This document shows positions 16,985-24,943 of a stretch of 64,000 nt of DNA, piece by piece. Source of the DNA: Streptacidiphilus melanogenes (GTDB taxonomy: Bacteria; Actinomycetota; Actinomycetes; Streptomycetales; Streptomycetaceae); assembly GCF_000787835.1 (NCBI RefSeq), contig NZ_BBPP01000025.1, positions 1 to 64,000 of the forward strand, read 5' to 3'. A model generated the notes under the pieces. The model was not told the origin of the DNA, did no database searches, and saw only the letters and a program-made list of their open reading frames with translations. A program made the translations under genes and the position numbers. Position 1 is the first letter of the stretch; each line of letters starts with the position of its first letter.

Positions 16985-18178
16985 TCAGCCCGCGCTGGTC
17001 GCGTGGCGTTCGAAGACCGCCGCCTGGGCGACGCGAAGGGCGGAGGCGATGGCGCCGAGGAGGACCGCGTCGTCGCCGAGGGTGCTCGGGGCGACCTCCG
17101 GGCGGAGCGGGGTCATCCGGGCGAGGGCGTCGCGGACGGGATCGAGGAGCAGGTCCGCGCTGTGGCCGACGCCGCCGCCGAGGACGACGAGGTCGGGGTC
17201 GAGAACGGCGGTGACCGCGGCGACGACGAGGGCGAGGCGCTCGCCCTCGCGGGCCACGGCCTCCTGGGCCCGCGGGTCGCCCGCGCGGGCCGCGTCGAAG
17301 ACGTCCTTCGCCGTCGGGGCGTCGCGCAGGCCGAGCTCACGGGCGGTGCGCACGATGGCGTCGGCCGCGACCGCGTCCTCCAGCGTGCCGCGTCTGCCCG
17401 CGGCGGCCGTGGCGGCGTCCGGCGAGGTGAGCGAGAGCGGCAGGAAGCCGATCTCCCCGGCCGCGCCGTGCGCGCCGGTGAAGAGTTCGCCGTCGGCGAC
17501 GACGCCCATGCCGAGGCCGGTGCCGACGAGGACGTAGACGAAGAGGCGGCTGTCCTGGCCCGCGCCGAAGGCGTACTCGCCGAGGGCGGCGAGGTTGGCG
17601 TCGTTGTGGAGGGACAGCTCGGGGCCGCCGAGTTGCGCGCGCAGCTGCTGGACCAGGCCGGCCCTGCCCCAGCCGGGCAGGTTGACGGCGTAGCGCACCC
17701 GGCCCGATCCGGCGTCGAAGACGCCGGGGGTGCCGACGGCGGCGTGGACGACCTGGTCGGCGCCGACGCCGGCCTCCGCGAGGGCGCGCTTCGTCGCCGC
17801 GGCGACCGCGTCGGCCACGGCGTCGGCCGTCTCGCCCTCGTTGGGGACGTCGACGCGGGCCTGGATGCGGCCCGCGAGATCGGCGACGGCGATGCGCAGC
17901 CGGGCGCGGCCGATGTCGACGCCGAGGACGTAGCCGGCGGTGGGGTCCGGCTCGTAGAGCACGGCGCTGCGCCCGCGCTCGGGGACGATCGTGCCGACCT
18001 CGCGCACCAGGCCGCCCTGTTCCAGCGCAGCCAGCGCGCTGGAGACCGTCGGCTTGGACAGGCCGGTGTCGCGCGCGAGTTGGGCGCGGCTCGCGGCGCC
18101 GACGGTGCGCAGGTGTTCGAGCAGCAGCAGCTCGTTGTTGCTGCGCAGTCGCGTGCGGCTCCAGGGTTGCTCGTCCAC
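16985..18178 (-). CDS. ROK-family transcriptional repressor
   Basis: The product is 397 residues. A winged helix occupies residues ~15-75 (RAQLARDTGLSKPTVSSALA), followed by a ROK domain (GVDIGRARLRIAV; HNDANLAALGEYAFG; YVLVGTGLGMGV; GAAGEIGFLPL). Such proteins bind operators upstream of sugar genes and release them on binding a sugar or phosphosugar. Oddly, the zinc-binding CxCGxxGC segment of ROK proteins is replaced by AAAGRRGTLED, so all three cysteines are gone; the fold must be stabilised differently. It is divergent from the permease-kinase-SIS unit and a palindrome lies in between (18265-18284), so it most likely controls that unit. Confidence 0.88.
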   Translation of the reverse strand: MDEQPWSRTRLRSNNELLLLEHLRTVGAASRAQLARDTGLSKPTVSSALAALEQGGLVREVGTIVPERGRSAVLYEPDPTAGYVLGVDIGRARLRIAVADLAGRIQARVDVPNEGETADAVADAVAAATKRALAEAGVGADQVVHAAVGTPGVFDAGSGRVRYAVNLPGWGRAGLVQQLRAQLGGPELSLHNDANLAALGEYAFGAGQDSRLFVYVLVGTGLGMGVVADGELFTGAHGAAGEIGFLPLSLTSPDAATAAAGRRGTLEDAVAADAIVRTARELGLRDAPTAKDVFDAARAGDPRAQEAVAREGERLALVVAAVTAVLDPDLVVLGGGVGHSADLLLDPVRDALARMTPLRPEVAPSTLGDDAVLLGAIASALRVAQAAVFERHATSAG

Positions 18179-18264
18179 GGGCTCCAGCTTCTCGGGTGGT
18201 TCAGCCTCGGTCGTCGGCCCTCAACTCTAGACAACTGTGATCGCCCGGAGGCTTGACGGCACTA

Positions 18265-18284
18265 GTAAAGGAATTTAACTTTAC
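18265..18284. promoter_or_regulatory. Inverted-repeat operator between ROK repressor and permease
   Basis: GTAAAG (18265-18270) and CTTTAC (18279-18284) are perfect inverted arms around an AT-rich 8-nt centre. This is the only markedly AT-rich spot in the intergenic region, and its outer bases resemble the operator before the GH9 gene. Divergent placement suggests binding by the adjacent ROK repressor. Confidence 0.55.
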
Positions 18285-18325
18285 AAGCCCCACCCCACTC
18301 TCGCAGCTCCCCACGGAGGCCCCCG

Positions 18326-19801
18326 ATGTCCGACCCGGCCGGATCGCCCGGACTGTCCAGAAAGGTCGGCCTGTTCCAGGCGACCGCCATCAACATGAGT
18401 CAGATGTGCGGGATCGGGCCGTTCGTCACGATCCCGCTCATGGTCGCCGCCTTCGGCGGGCCGCAGGCCGTCATCGGCTGGATCGCGGGCGCGATCCTCG
18501 CCCTGGCCGACGGCCTGATCTGGGCCGAGCTCGGCGCCTCGCTCCCGGGCTCCGGAGGCACCTACGTCTACCTGCGCGAGGCGTTCCAGTACCGCAGCGG
18601 CAAGCTGATGCCGTTCCTGTTCGTCTGGACCGCCATGCTCTTCATCCCGCTGATCATGTCGACCGGCGTCCAGGGCCTGGTGCAGTACCTCGGCTACCTG
18701 TTCCCGAAGCTCACCACGGGGCAGGGCGACATCGTCGGCGTCGGCGTGGTGGCGCTGGTCGTGCTGCTGCTCTGGCGCAAGATCGAGAACATCGGCAAGG
18801 TCACCGTCGTGATGTGGGCGGTCATGATCGTCTCGGTCGCCGCCGTCATCCTGGCCTCGTTCACGCACTTCCACCCGTCGCTGGCCTTCACCTGGCCCGC
18901 ACACGCGATCCAGCTCACCCACGGCGCGTTCTGGATCGGCTTCGCCTCGGGTCTGACCATCGGCATCTACGACTACCTCGGCTACAACACCACCGCCTAC
19001 ATGGGCGCCGAGGTGAAGAACCCGGGACGGGTCCTGCCGCGCTCCATCATCTGGTCCATCGTCGCCATCATGGCGATCTACCTGCTGCTGCAGATCGGCG
19101 TCCTCGGCGTGATCCGCTGGCAGGACATGCTCGACCCGAACAACGTCGCCTCCCAGTCGGTCGCCTCCGCCGTGCTGGAGAAGACCTTCGGCAAGACCAC
19201 CGCCGACGTGGTCACCTGGCTGATCCTCATCACCGCCTTCGCCTCCGTCTTCACCGGTCTGCTCGGCGGCTCCCGGGTGCCCTACGACGCCGCGCGCGAC
19301 CAGGTCTTCTTCAAGTCCTTCGCCAAGCTGCACCCCAAGCACAACTTCCCGGTCCTCGGCCTGCTCAGCATGGGTGCCATCACCGCGGCCGGCTTCCTCT
19401 TCGCCCGGCACATCGGCAACACCGCCACGCACCCGCCGCTCGGCATCCTGATCACCCTGCTCACCACCGTGATGGTGATCATCCAGGCGCTCGCCCAGAT
19501 CGCCGCCGTCACCGTGCTGCGCAAGCGTCAGCCGAACCTGGCCCGCCCGTACAAGATGTTCCTCTACCCGCTGCCCAGCGTCGTCGCGGGCATCGGCTGG
19601 CTGGTCATCTACGGCTACGCGGACAAGGCCAACCCGGGCGTGCACCCCATCGAGTGGTCCCTCGGCTGGGTCGCCCTCGGCGTCGTCGCCTACCTGATCT
19701 GGTCCCGCGTGGAGAAGGTCTGGCCCTTCGGCGAGAAGCAGATCCGCGAGCAGTTCCTCGCCGACCAGCAGGCCGCCGAACTCGCCGGTTCCGCCACCTG
19801 A
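18326..19801 (+). CDS. APC-superfamily permease
   Basis: The product is 491 residues with about twelve membrane helices. The first helix carries the APC motif INMSQMCGIGPFVTIPLMVA and later parts fit the amino acid-polyamine-organocation family (GASLPGSGGTYVYLREAFQY; SRVPYDAARDQVFF). The ATG at 18326 follows GGAGGCC. APC permeases carry amino acids and amines, yet the next two genes are a sugar kinase and a SIS sugar-phosphate enzyme. The best-known precedent for that mix is FrlA, the fructoselysine permease of E. coli. Hence the cargo may be an amino acid-sugar conjugate or amino sugar (inference). Confidence 0.85.
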   Translation: MSDPAGSPGLSRKVGLFQATAINMSQMCGIGPFVTIPLMVAAFGGPQAVIGWIAGAILALADGLIWAELGASLPGSGGTYVYLREAFQYRSGKLMPFLFVWTAMLFIPLIMSTGVQGLVQYLGYLFPKLTTGQGDIVGVGVVALVVLLLWRKIENIGKVTVVMWAVMIVSVAAVILASFTHFHPSLAFTWPAHAIQLTHGAFWIGFASGLTIGIYDYLGYNTTAYMGAEVKNPGRVLPRSIIWSIVAIMAIYLLLQIGVLGVIRWQDMLDPNNVASQSVASAVLEKTFGKTTADVVTWLILITAFASVFTGLLGGSRVPYDAARDQVFFKSFAKLHPKHNFPVLGLLSMGAITAAGFLFARHIGNTATHPPLGILITLLTTVMVIIQALAQIAAVTVLRKRQPNLARPYKMFLYPLPSVVAGIGWLVIYGYADKANPGVHPIEWSLGWVALGVVAYLIWSRVEKVWPFGEKQIREQFLADQQAAELAGSAT

Positions 19802-19880
19802 TCCACCGAACCACCGAACCCGCGGGCCGGCCGGGGCACGCCTTCCCGCCCCGGCCGGCCCGCACCCGAGGAACACCCTG

Positions 19881-20969
19881 ATGCCCGTGACGCCGCAGGA
19901 CCCCCCACCGCTTCCCCACCCCTACGAGACCTCCGACCGCACCCACACCTCCGACCGCACCGAAAGCCCCGACGCGGCGCCGTCCGACGACGGCGCTGCC
20001 GACGAGGCGCCGCGCACGGTCATCGGCATCGACTTCGGCGGCACCAAGACCGAGCTCGCCCTCGCGGACGCCCGCGGCCGCCTGCTCGCCCGCGAGCGCC
20101 TCGACACCCTTGCCGAACACGGTCCCGACCAGACCTTCGCCCGCACCGCCGAGGCCGCCCGACGCCTGGCCCGCGTGTCGCGCGAGTGCCACGGCACGAC
20201 CGTCTCCGCCTACGCGGCCGTCGCACCGGGCATCGTCCAGGCCGACCGGATCCTGCTCACCCCCAACCTCCCCGGCTGGGAGAAGCTCGCCCTGTCGGCG
20301 CGCCTCGCCCAGGAGTTGGACACCCCCTCGGTCGCCGTCGCCAACGACGTGCGGGCGGGCGCGCTCGCCGAGCTGCGCTTCGGCGCGCTGCGCGACGCGG
20401 ACCCGGGCCTCTACGTGAGCCTCGGCACCGGCATCGCGGCCGCGCTGACCGTCGGCGGCGGGGTGCTCGCCGGTGCGCACCAGGCCGCCGGGGAGATCGG
20501 CTACGTCAACCCCGGTGGCGCGCCCGTGGACGCCGTCGCGTCCGGACACGCGCCGCTGGAGGAGTTCGTCGGCGGCAAGGGCCTCGGAGAACGGGCCGCC
20601 GAACTGCTGGGTCGCAGCGTCAGCGCCGCCGAGCTGTTCCGCAGCCCCGATCCGGCGGCCCGCGAGCTGGTCGAGCACACACTGACCGTGCTGGCCGTCA
20701 CCCTCGCCAACCTCTCCGCCTTCGCCGACCCGGCACGGATCGTGCTGGGCGGCGGCATGATGGCCGCCGCCGAGGTGATCCTGCCGACCCTGGAGCGCCT
20801 GATCGGGGGCGCCACCCCGTTCCCGCCCGAGCTGCGGCCCGCCCGTTTCCTCCGTGACGCCTCGCTGCACGGCGCGGTCACGCTCGCCCTCGACAGCCTG
20901 CACCAGCGTCGCCGCCCCGACGGCGGCAGCCGTCCGCGTCCCACCGCACCCCTGGGAGCCCTTCGATGA
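19881..20969 (+). CDS. ROK-family sugar kinase (possible amino sugar or Amadori-sugar kinase)
   Basis: The product is 362 residues. A ~44-residue acidic, low-complexity N-terminal tail containing a TSDRT direct repeat precedes the ATP-binding motif GIDFGGTKTELAL at 49-61. Further ROK signatures are NDVRAGALAELRFG, SLGTGIAAAL and HQAAGEIGYVN; the zinc cysteines of classical glucokinase/NagK are missing here too (VNPGGAPVDAVAS). It phosphorylates a hexose or amino hexose with ATP in the cytoplasm. The start is supported by GAGGAA upstream. Its stop overlaps the start of the SIS gene (ATGA), so the two enzymes are made together and probably act in sequence. Confidence 0.85.
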   Translation: MPVTPQDPPPLPHPYETSDRTHTSDRTESPDAAPSDDGAADEAPRTVIGIDFGGTKTELALADARGRLLARERLDTLAEHGPDQTFARTAEAARRLARVSRECHGTTVSAYAAVAPGIVQADRILLTPNLPGWEKLALSARLAQELDTPSVAVANDVRAGALAELRFGALRDADPGLYVSLGTGIAAALTVGGGVLAGAHQAAGEIGYVNPGGAPVDAVASGHAPLEEFVGGKGLGERAAELLGRSVSAAELFRSPDPAARELVEHTLTVLAVTLANLSAFADPARIVLGGGMMAAAEVILPTLERLIGGATPFPPELRPARFLRDASLHGAVTLALDSLHQRRRPDGGSRPRPTAPLGALR

Positions 20970-22024
20970 CGACCACCCAGCTCGCCGCCGCCCCGGGCGC
21001 GCGCATGGAGGCCGAGATGCGCCAGCAGCCGGAGGTGCTGGCCGCGCTCGTCGAGCGCTGGCCCGCGCTGACCGCCCAGGTCGCCGCCCTGACCGACGGC
21101 GTGCCGCCGCTCGGCGTCGCCTTCCTCGCCCGCGGCTCCTCCGACCACGCGGCCCTCCTCGGCCGCTACGCGGTGGAGCTCGGGACGGGCCTGCCGACCT
21201 GCCTGGTCGCGCCGAGCGTGGCCACCGCCTACGGCAGGGTGCCCGAGGGCTTCCGGGGCTGGCTGCTGGTCGCGCTCTCGCAGTCCGGCCGCACGCCGGA
21301 GATCGTCGACCTGGCCCACCGCTACGCCGCCGCGGGCGCGCGGGTGATCGCGGTGACCAACGACGGCGGATCGGCTCTGGCGGACGCGGCCCACCTGTCC
21401 ATCGCCCTGGAGGCGGGGCCCGAGGTCGCGGTCCCGGCCACGAAGACCGTCACCGGGCAGCTGCTCGCCGTGCTGGCCGTCGCAAGCGGGCTCGCCCCCG
21501 AGGGGCCCGGCGGGCTGACACGGACGCAGGCAGGCGAGCTCCCACAGGCGGTGGCGCGGGTGCTCGCGGACGCGGAGGGCGCGGAGCGCGCCGCGCGGTT
21601 GCTCGCCGAGCACGACCGGCTGGCGGTCGTCGGGCGGGGCGCCTGCTATCCGGCGGCGCTGGAAAGCGCGTTGAAGCTCCAGGAGACCACCGGCCTGATG
21701 GCGCACGGCTTCTCCACGGCGGACTTCCGCCACGGACCGATAGCCGTCTGCGGCCCGGACGCCCCCGCGCTCCTCCTCGCGGGCTCGGGCCCGGCGGACG
21801 CCGACACCCTCGACCTCCGCTCCACGCTGGCAGCCCGTCGCGCCCCGACCCTGCTGGCCGGCGTCGAGCCCGAGGCGGACCTGTCCTGGCCCGCGCTCGG
21901 ACACCTCGGCGAGTGCGTTCCGGCCACCGTCCGCGGCCAGCAGCTGGCCCTGGCGACCGCGCGGCGCCTCGGTATCGACCCGGACCAGCCGGCCGGCCTG
22001 AACAAGGTGACCATGACCAACTGA
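20966..22024 (+). CDS. SIS-domain sugar-phosphate deaminase/deglycase (GlmS-isomerase-like)
   Basis: The product is 352 residues made of two SIS domains, as in the isomerase half of GlmS: FLARGSSDHAALLGRYAVE, VALSQSGRTPEIVDLA (phosphosugar-binding Ser loop), PATKTVTGQLLA, and in the second half LAVVGRGACYPAALESALKL and HGPIAV. Relatives remove ammonia from glucosamine-6-P (NagB-II), act on galactosamine-6-P (AgaS) or deglycate fructoselysine-6-P (FrlB). There is no glutaminase domain, so it is not GlmS itself. Overlapping translation with the ROK kinase indicates that it consumes the kinase product. Which of the three reactions applies cannot be read from the sequence alone. Confidence 0.85.
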   Translation: MTTTQLAAAPGARMEAEMRQQPEVLAALVERWPALTAQVAALTDGVPPLGVAFLARGSSDHAALLGRYAVELGTGLPTCLVAPSVATAYGRVPEGFRGWLLVALSQSGRTPEIVDLAHRYAAAGARVIAVTNDGGSALADAAHLSIALEAGPEVAVPATKTVTGQLLAVLAVASGLAPEGPGGLTRTQAGELPQAVARVLADAEGAERAARLLAEHDRLAVVGRGACYPAALESALKLQETTGLMAHGFSTADFRHGPIAVCGPDAPALLLAGSGPADADTLDLRSTLAARRAPTLLAGVEPEADLSWPALGHLGECVPATVRGQQLALATARRLGIDPDQPAGLNKVTMTN

Positions 22025-22040
22025 TCGCCCGTGGGGTAGG

Positions 22041-22062
22041 CGACGAGAGATCCCTCTCGTCG
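22041..22062 (+). terminator. Hairpin terminator after SIS gene
   Basis: CGACGAGAG (22041-22049) and CTCTCGTCG (22054-22062) form a perfect 9-bp stem with a 4-nt loop, 16 nt after the SIS stop. It closes the permease-kinase-SIS unit. Confidence 0.75.
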
Positions 22063-22169
22063 CGTCGCGGACACCGTCGGGAAACCGGGCGCTCACAGGT
22101 CCTCCACGCGCCCGCCGTGTGCAGTAGGCTCAAACCAACACTGCTCACGGCGGGCGCAAGGATGTTCAT

Positions 22170-22625
22170 ATGTCGGCTGCGGAACGCGCCAGGGAACAAC
22201 TCGTCGACTGGCCCGATCTGACGTCCGGTCAATCCTCTTGTGGGGTAGGTACATCTCTCTCCTCGGGTGGCCGGGAGATCGTGCACTTCCACACCGGCCC
22301 GCAGACCGACGTGCAGTTGACCCCGGCCGCCATCGCGCGCCTGGACGAACGCCTGCGCGAGTCGACGGCGGTCCGCCTCCACCCCGACTCCGGGTGGGTG
22401 ACGGTGCTGGTGGAGTGCGACGCGGACATCGACCTGCTCGCCACCCTGGTCAGCGTCGCCCTCCAAGCCAACGCCGCGCAGCACCCCGCTCCGGTGCCCA
22501 CGCCGTGCAACTTCCAGCGCACGACGATCCTTCGCCCCGAGACGGAGCAGCGCGCCTCCGAGCCACGCCGCGCCCTCCTCGGGCTCCGCCGCCGCGGCAT
22601 CATCCGCCCCGGCCACGCCGCCTGA
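22170..22625 (+). CDS. Luciferase-like domain protein (DUF5519)
   Basis: The product is 151 residues. The pattern LVDWPDLTSGQSSCGVGTSL followed by GGREIVHFHTGPQTDVQLT and LHPDSGWVTVLVE is that of the small luciferase/DUF5519 family frequent in Streptomyces. The name is historical; it is unrelated to the LLM flavin luciferases found further right, and no activity is established. AAGGATG lies before the ATG. It stands alone, following a terminator. Confidence 0.75.
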   Translation: MSAAERAREQLVDWPDLTSGQSSCGVGTSLSSGGREIVHFHTGPQTDVQLTPAAIARLDERLRESTAVRLHPDSGWVTVLVECDADIDLLATLVSVALQANAAQHPAPVPTPCNFQRTTILRPETEQRASEPRRALLGLRRRGIIRPGHAA

Positions 22626-22841
22626 GCCCGGCACACCCTTCGACCCGGCCGAGCGGCCCTTTTCGACACGACTCCCGGGGCAGGGAGCGGCGCTGGGAGC
22701 GGGCCTGACTCCCAGGCGCGGTCGGCAACAGTTCACCAACGTGACGCGGACTCGTCAGCTCTATGGCATCTGCCGTGGAAAGCATGCACGCTGACAGGTA
22801 ATCCGAGCATGCACGATCACCTCGCCCCGGGAGTGAACCCC

Positions 22842-23747
22842 ATGCGTCCGAAGTCCCGCCTCGCCCTCGCCGCCGCCGTCACGGCCGCGACCGCCGGGAT
22901 CGCCGCTCTCTCGCTCGCGCCGCAGGCCGGCGCACAGACCGCCGCGCCCAAGGCCGGCGCCGTGCACGCCCAGCTCGCGGCCTCCGCTCTGCCGACCTAC
23001 TCGCACGTCGTGGTCGTGATGGAGGAGAACCACGCCTACAACGAGATCATCGGCAGCAGCTCCGCCCCCTACATCAACTCCCTGGCCAACGGCGGGGCGC
23101 TGATGACGCAGTCCTTCGCGGTCACGCACCCGAGCGAGCCCAACTACATGGCGCTCTTCGCGGGCAGCACCTTCGGGCTCAGCTCCGACAAGTGTCCCGT
23201 CAGCGAGGGCACCACGGCCAACCTCGGCTCTGAGCTGCTGGGCGCGGGCGACACCTTCAAGGGCTACTCCGAGGGTCTGCCGAGCACCGGCTCGACGACG
23301 TGCAGCTCCGGCGCGTACGCCCGCAAGCACTCGCCGTGGATCAACTTCAGCAACGTCCCGGGCTCGGACTCGGTGGCGTTCAGCGCCTTCCCGTCCAGCT
23401 CCAACTACGCGAGCCTGCCGACCCTGTCGTTCGTCATCCCGAACCTGAACGACGACATGCACGACGGCACCGTCGCGCAGGGCGACACCTGGCTGAAGAA
23501 CAACATGTCCGCCTACGCCACCTGGGCCAAGGCCAACAACAGCCTCCTCATCGTCACCTGGGACGAGGACGACTCCTCCGAGAGCAACCAGATCGCCACG
23601 ATCTTCTCCGGCGCGAACGTCGTCACCGGCAAGTACAGCGAGAAGATCAACCACTACAACGTCCTCTCCACGCTGGAGCAGATGTACGGCCTGGCCAAGA
23701 CCGGCAGCGCCGCCAACGCCACGCCCATCACCGACATCTGGGGCTGA
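22842..23747 (+). CDS. Secreted phosphoesterase (PF04185 type, acid phosphatase-like)
   Basis: The product is 301 residues from the ATG at 22842 (GGGAGTG upstream), which starts the signal peptide MRPKSRLALAAAVTAATAGI with cleavage near 31; an in-frame ATG at 22809 lacks an RBS. The mature protein has the PF04185 motifs YSHVVVVMEENHAYNEIIGS, THPSEPNYMALFAG and IVTWDEDDS, which bring together Asp, Glu, His and Asn for metal and phosphate binding. Members include phospholipases C and acid phosphatases; its short length favours phosphatase. It is 3 nt before efeO, suggesting co-expression with iron uptake. Confidence 0.85.
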   Translation: MRPKSRLALAAAVTAATAGIAALSLAPQAGAQTAAPKAGAVHAQLAASALPTYSHVVVVMEENHAYNEIIGSSSAPYINSLANGGALMTQSFAVTHPSEPNYMALFAGSTFGLSSDKCPVSEGTTANLGSELLGAGDTFKGYSEGLPSTGSTTCSSGAYARKHSPWINFSNVPGSDSVAFSAFPSSSNYASLPTLSFVIPNLNDDMHDGTVAQGDTWLKNNMSAYATWAKANNSLLIVTWDEDDSSESNQIATIFSGANVVTGKYSEKINHYNVLSTLEQMYGLAKTGSAANATPITDIWG

Positions 23748-23750
23748 GCG

Positions 23751-24941
23751 TTGACCGCTCGTCCCCTGCTCCGCCGTCCGCTGCTCGCCGGGGCGCTCGC
23801 CCTGGCGGTGGCGGGCGGCGCCCTCGGCGTCACGCTCGCGCTCGACGGCTCCGCCGAGGCCGGACCGGCGACGCTCGCCGTCACCGTCGACAAGCACGCC
23901 TGCGGCGCGCCGCCGGCGCGGCTCCCCGCCGGGCCCGTCGACTTCGAGGTGCGCGACGGCGCGGCCACTTTCGTCAGCGTCTACGTCACCGACCCCACCG
24001 GAGCCCGCGCCTACGCCGAGATCCGCTGGCTCGGCCCCAACCACGCGCTGCCCCTGTCCGCCTCGCTGGCCGCAGGGCGGTACGCGCTGCGTTGCGTCTT
24101 CTCCGACGGCCCGGTGCTGACCTCGTCCACCGTCGTCGTCAGCGGCTCCGCGACGGACACGGAGACCGGATACCCGCCGATGGCCAGCCAGGAGCTGGAG
24201 CAGCCGGTCACCGCCTACCGCGCCTACGTCGCGGCCGCGCTGCCGCACCTGCTGGACGCGGCGCGCACCCTCGACACCGATGTCGCCCGCGGGAACCTCG
24301 GAGCCGCGCGGACGGACTGGCTGCCGGCGCACCTGGCCTACGAGCGGCTCGGCGCCGCGTACAACTCCTTCGGCGACTTCGACGGCGACATCGACGGTCG
24401 CCCCGACGGCCTTCCCGGCGGCGCGGACGATCCCGGCTGGACGGGCTTCCTCGCGATCGAGCACGCCCTGTGGCACGGCGCCCCCGCCGACAAGGTCCGC
24501 CCGCTGACGCGGAAGCTGGTCACCGACGTCAACGGGCTGATCGCCGACTTCCCCAGTGAGGACATCGACTCCGAGGACCTGCCGCTGCGGGCGCACGAGA
24601 TCCTGGAGAACGCCCTCCAGTTCCAGCTCACCGGCCAGGAGGACCAGGGCTCCGGCACGACGCTGGCCACGCTCGACGCCAACGCGCAGGGCACCGTGGA
24701 GGTGGTGTCGCTGCTCGCCCCGCTGGTGCGCGACCGCGACCCCGGGCTCGTCGAGACCCTCGACCAGGGCCTCGCCACGCTGCGCGGCCAACTCGCCGCT
24801 GCCCATGGCAGCGCCGCGGATTGGCCCGCGGCCTCCTCGCTCGACCGGACCACGCGCGAGCGCCTCGACGGTGTGCTGGGCGCGCTGCTGGAGCAGCTCG
24901 CCGCCCTCCCCAACCTGCTCAGCCCGCGGAACGGAGCCTGA
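23751..24941 (+). CDS. efeO: EfeO-type iron uptake protein (cupredoxin plus imelysin/M75 domain)
   Basis: The product is 396 residues starting at a TTG 3 nt after the phosphoesterase stop; no separate RBS is visible, so translational coupling is likely. After a signal anchor (~1-32) come a cupredoxin-like domain (~40-130) and a peptidase-M75/imelysin domain (~140-396; AYRAYVAAALPHLLDAARTL, VTDVNGLIADF). EfeO works outside the membrane with EfeB and the EfeU permease in ferrous iron uptake. In the metal-binding HxxE motif the expected His is Leu (GFLAIE: L234, E237), with a His right after (H238); this is an odd site that might alter metal binding. No efeU gene is adjacent. Confidence 0.82.
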   Translation: MTARPLLRRPLLAGALALAVAGGALGVTLALDGSAEAGPATLAVTVDKHACGAPPARLPAGPVDFEVRDGAATFVSVYVTDPTGARAYAEIRWLGPNHALPLSASLAAGRYALRCVFSDGPVLTSSTVVVSGSATDTETGYPPMASQELEQPVTAYRAYVAAALPHLLDAARTLDTDVARGNLGAARTDWLPAHLAYERLGAAYNSFGDFDGDIDGRPDGLPGGADDPGWTGFLAIEHALWHGAPADKVRPLTRKLVTDVNGLIADFPSEDIDSEDLPLRAHEILENALQFQLTGQEDQGSGTTLATLDANAQGTVEVVSLLAPLVRDRDPGLVETLDQGLATLRGQLAAAHGSAADWPAASSLDRTTRERLDGVLGALLEQLAALPNLLSPRNGA

Positions 24942-24943
24942 CC

